From the NCBI RefSeq assembly GCF_964031245.1, contig NZ_OZ035017.1:151402-215401 (forward strand): a stretch of DNA of 64,000 nt. Direction: 5' to 3'. A program made the position numbers and the translations under genes. Of the stretch, positions 62,537-64,000 are shown piece by piece. How positions within the stretch are numbered: position 1 is the first letter of the stretch; every line of letters starts with the position of its first letter. The notes beneath the pieces are model-generated. The model was not told where the DNA came from and made no database searches. It saw only the letters and a list, made by a program, of their open reading frames with translations. The DNA is from Rickettsiella endosymbiont of Miltochrista miniata (lineage in GTDB: Bacteria; Pseudomonadota; Gammaproteobacteria; Diplorickettsiales; Diplorickettsiaceae).

Positions 62537-63946
62537 TTACGGTCTAGGTGAAAAACTTATGCTCGCTTCTGGATTCTCTTGAGCATTCGGATCCAATTGT
62601 TGATTTAGTTGCTTAAGCTGTTCTTCCATCCAGGTAAGCCTTGCTTTTAACTCTGCCTGCTCTTTTTGTATCTTAGCATTCCTTTGTTCAAACCGTGCTA
62701 GAAATTCCTCCGATTCTTTTCGAATTCTGTCCAAATCTAATTCCCATTTGGGTATACACTTTTTCAGTGTCTGCAACCCTTGACTGAGATCTTCCAAGGT
62801 ATTATCGAAAAATTGTTGGAATTTCTTAAATAATTCAGTTTTTATAAGCTTTAAATGTTCATCTCCAAAGGATTGATCCGGATGGAATAACAAAGCACTT
62901 TGTCGGAAAAAACCGATTAACCGAGTATGCAAAACTTCCGACCATTGTACTGCCTCCTTAGAGTTGACTCTTTTCCATCTCACGTCATTAACTAATGTTT
63001 GGTAGCTTTGTAATTGGGGTTCAATCAATAAACGTAAACTCTGTAAGCTTTGCTCTAAGAGTAATTGCATAGCCTCATAATTTGGGGATTCTTCTTGTAA
63101 CATCTTTACAATCGTTTGTCGTTTTAAACTAACCCATTCATTAATGGGACTCCTCGAACAATTTAGATCGCTTTCGAAGGAAGGATTTATCGTTCCTTCA
63201 GCCATTAGTGCAGGACCCAAATAAACAAGATCCCTATTTGAGTTTTCTTCAATTGGCTGTATGGACTCTTGATTACCATAAGGTTGACACCAGCCCTTTA
63301 AATAAGCTCTGAGCATTTTTTCAAGCTCCTGATATTCTTTTTCTAACTTTCTTCTTACTAAATCTTGATTACATTCTGGCGGTAATCCTTTTAAATGTTT
63401 TTTCATTAATTTTAAAAAAGAATGCTGTCTTTTATTTTCGTGCTGAATTAATAATGAACTAAAGTTTTTTTGTATCCATTTTTGATTACCGGAATATTTT
63501 TCTAATCGCTGCTCCAGCGCTAGATTTTCTCGGTTTAATGCAGCGACTAACAGATTCACTAGTTTTTGCTCTGGTTCATAAACTATTAACCGTTGTTCAA
63601 CGTCGGGATAGTGTTTACGCACATCTCTGAATGAAAGACACTGCTGATAATAAGACCAAACTACAATCTTGCTCTTAATGGGAGTAAATAAACGCGATAA
63701 CCACCGACGCCAAAATGGTTTTTCCCAGTAACGAGTGATCTCAACTTGTAGTTCATCAGGAGGTAGCTTAAAGAGTCGTATATTCTTTAAGCTACTATCA
63801 TCTCGACTCCATAAGGGGGTCTCTTCGGTTAGTTTGGGATGAATGCTTATAAAAGCTCCCCATCTTAGACCCCACCACCAGAACATCCATTCAAAGGGTT
63901 TATGAGAGAGTCGCTGTCCAATCGTTTGTAATAACATAGTTGACAT
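62537..63946 (-). CDS. HPD-motif (J-domain-like) protein, paralogue 3
   Basis: About 469 residues from the ATG at 63946 (AAGGAG 3 bp upstream); by alignment with the paralogues, the internal ATG at 63937 (MLLQTIGQ) is also possible. N-terminal KPFEWMFWWWGLRW, PLWSRDDSSLKNIRLFKLPP and WSYYQQCLSF. Helix-HPD-helix LLFHPDQSFGDEHL (HPD at 355-357). C-terminal coiled coil. It is closest to the copy at 8360. No LRR/ankyrin-like partner precedes it within the window (it would lie beyond the right end). Confidence 0.8.
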   Translation of the reverse strand: MSTMLLQTIGQRLSHKPFEWMFWWWGLRWGAFISIHPKLTEETPLWSRDDSSLKNIRLFKLPPDELQVEITRYWEKPFWRRWLSRLFTPIKSKIVVWSYYQQCLSFRDVRKHYPDVEQRLIVYEPEQKLVNLLVAALNRENLALEQRLEKYSGNQKWIQKNFSSLLIQHENKRQHSFLKLMKKHLKGLPPECNQDLVRRKLEKEYQELEKMLRAYLKGWCQPYGNQESIQPIEENSNRDLVYLGPALMAEGTINPSFESDLNCSRSPINEWVSLKRQTIVKMLQEESPNYEAMQLLLEQSLQSLRLLIEPQLQSYQTLVNDVRWKRVNSKEAVQWSEVLHTRLIGFFRQSALLFHPDQSFGDEHLKLIKTELFKKFQQFFDNTLEDLSQGLQTLKKCIPKWELDLDRIRKESEEFLARFEQRNAKIQKEQAELKARLTWMEEQLKQLNQQLDPNAQENPEASISFSPRP

Positions 63947-64000
63947 TTTCTCCTTCAATTAACCCCCTAAAATTCAGCGCCTAGCAAAAAGGCCTGTGCT

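Overview
The window is AT-rich DNA from what looks like an intracellular gammaproteobacterium of the Legionellales (a Coxiella, Rickettsiella or Diplorickettsia relative). This is inferred from the large repeat-rich effector-like proteins (LRR/ankyrin-like, 30-residue repeats, ankyrin plus methyltransferase), the Rpn/PDDEXK nuclease with a GLEEGREEG-type tail, and a cyclodipeptide synthase of the XYP type. No rRNA or core-metabolism gene is present to fix the species. Almost everything here is accessory or mobile DNA.

Layout. (1) 1-9.8 kb: effector-like genes. A two-gene cassette (LRR/ankyrin-like protein followed by an HPD-motif, J-like protein) occurs twice, separated by a 1027-residue repeat protein. 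Two of the transcription units share a duplicated 104-nt leader. A third HPD paralogue lies at the far right end (62.5-63.9 kb), so the mobile DNA sits between members of one family. (2) 9.9-12.5 kb: an ankyrin-methyltransferase fusion, a secreted NTF2-like protein, and a gene-poor stretch with a 14-bp inverted repeat. (3) 12.5-23.7 kb: a compact VirB/VirD4 type IV secretion operon (Replic_Relax-like protein, D4, B2, B3, B4, B5, two lipoproteins, B6, B8, B9, B10, B11). No classical relaxase or VirB1 was seen. (4) 23.7-25.1 kb: single-domain response regulator, LuxR-type regulator and a leader/small-ORF element that has a second copy at 59.3 kb. (5) 25.1-29.9 kb: phage-type early region on the minus strand (DNA methyltransferase, replication genes, ParB-like regulator), then excisionase and integrase running up to a tRNA-Thr(CGU). 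(6) 30.1-50.3 kb: a second integrase/excisionase and a P22-like podoviral prophage (helicase, terminase, portal, scaffold, coat, gp4/gp10-like head completion proteins, ejection proteins, tail protein). Between portal and scaffold sits a probable EndoU-family toxin with a candidate immunity gene. (7) 50.4-59.3 kb: a signalling and biosynthesis region. A nearly identical MarR gene occurs at both ends of a segment as an inverted duplication. Between the copies lie a heme-oxygenase-like diiron oxidase, a styrene-monooxygenase-like flavoprotein, a HisKA-receiver protein and an acetyltransferase. Next to it a minus-strand operon encodes a LuxR regulator, a degenerate receiver, a membrane protein, a cyclodipeptide synthase and a PAS histidine kinase. 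(8) 59.4-64 kb: a cluster of small genes, a ribbon-helix-helix protein, an Rpn nuclease with two duplicated C-terminal fragments, and the third HPD protein.

How the parts fit. The two integrases converge on one tRNA gene, consistent with two elements inserted side by side. The most interesting cargo is the cyclodipeptide synthase with nearby oxygenases and dense regulation, which could form a small secondary-metabolite locus, and the toxin-immunity pair carried inside the prophage head genes. All functions are assigned by reading motifs; no database search was possible.
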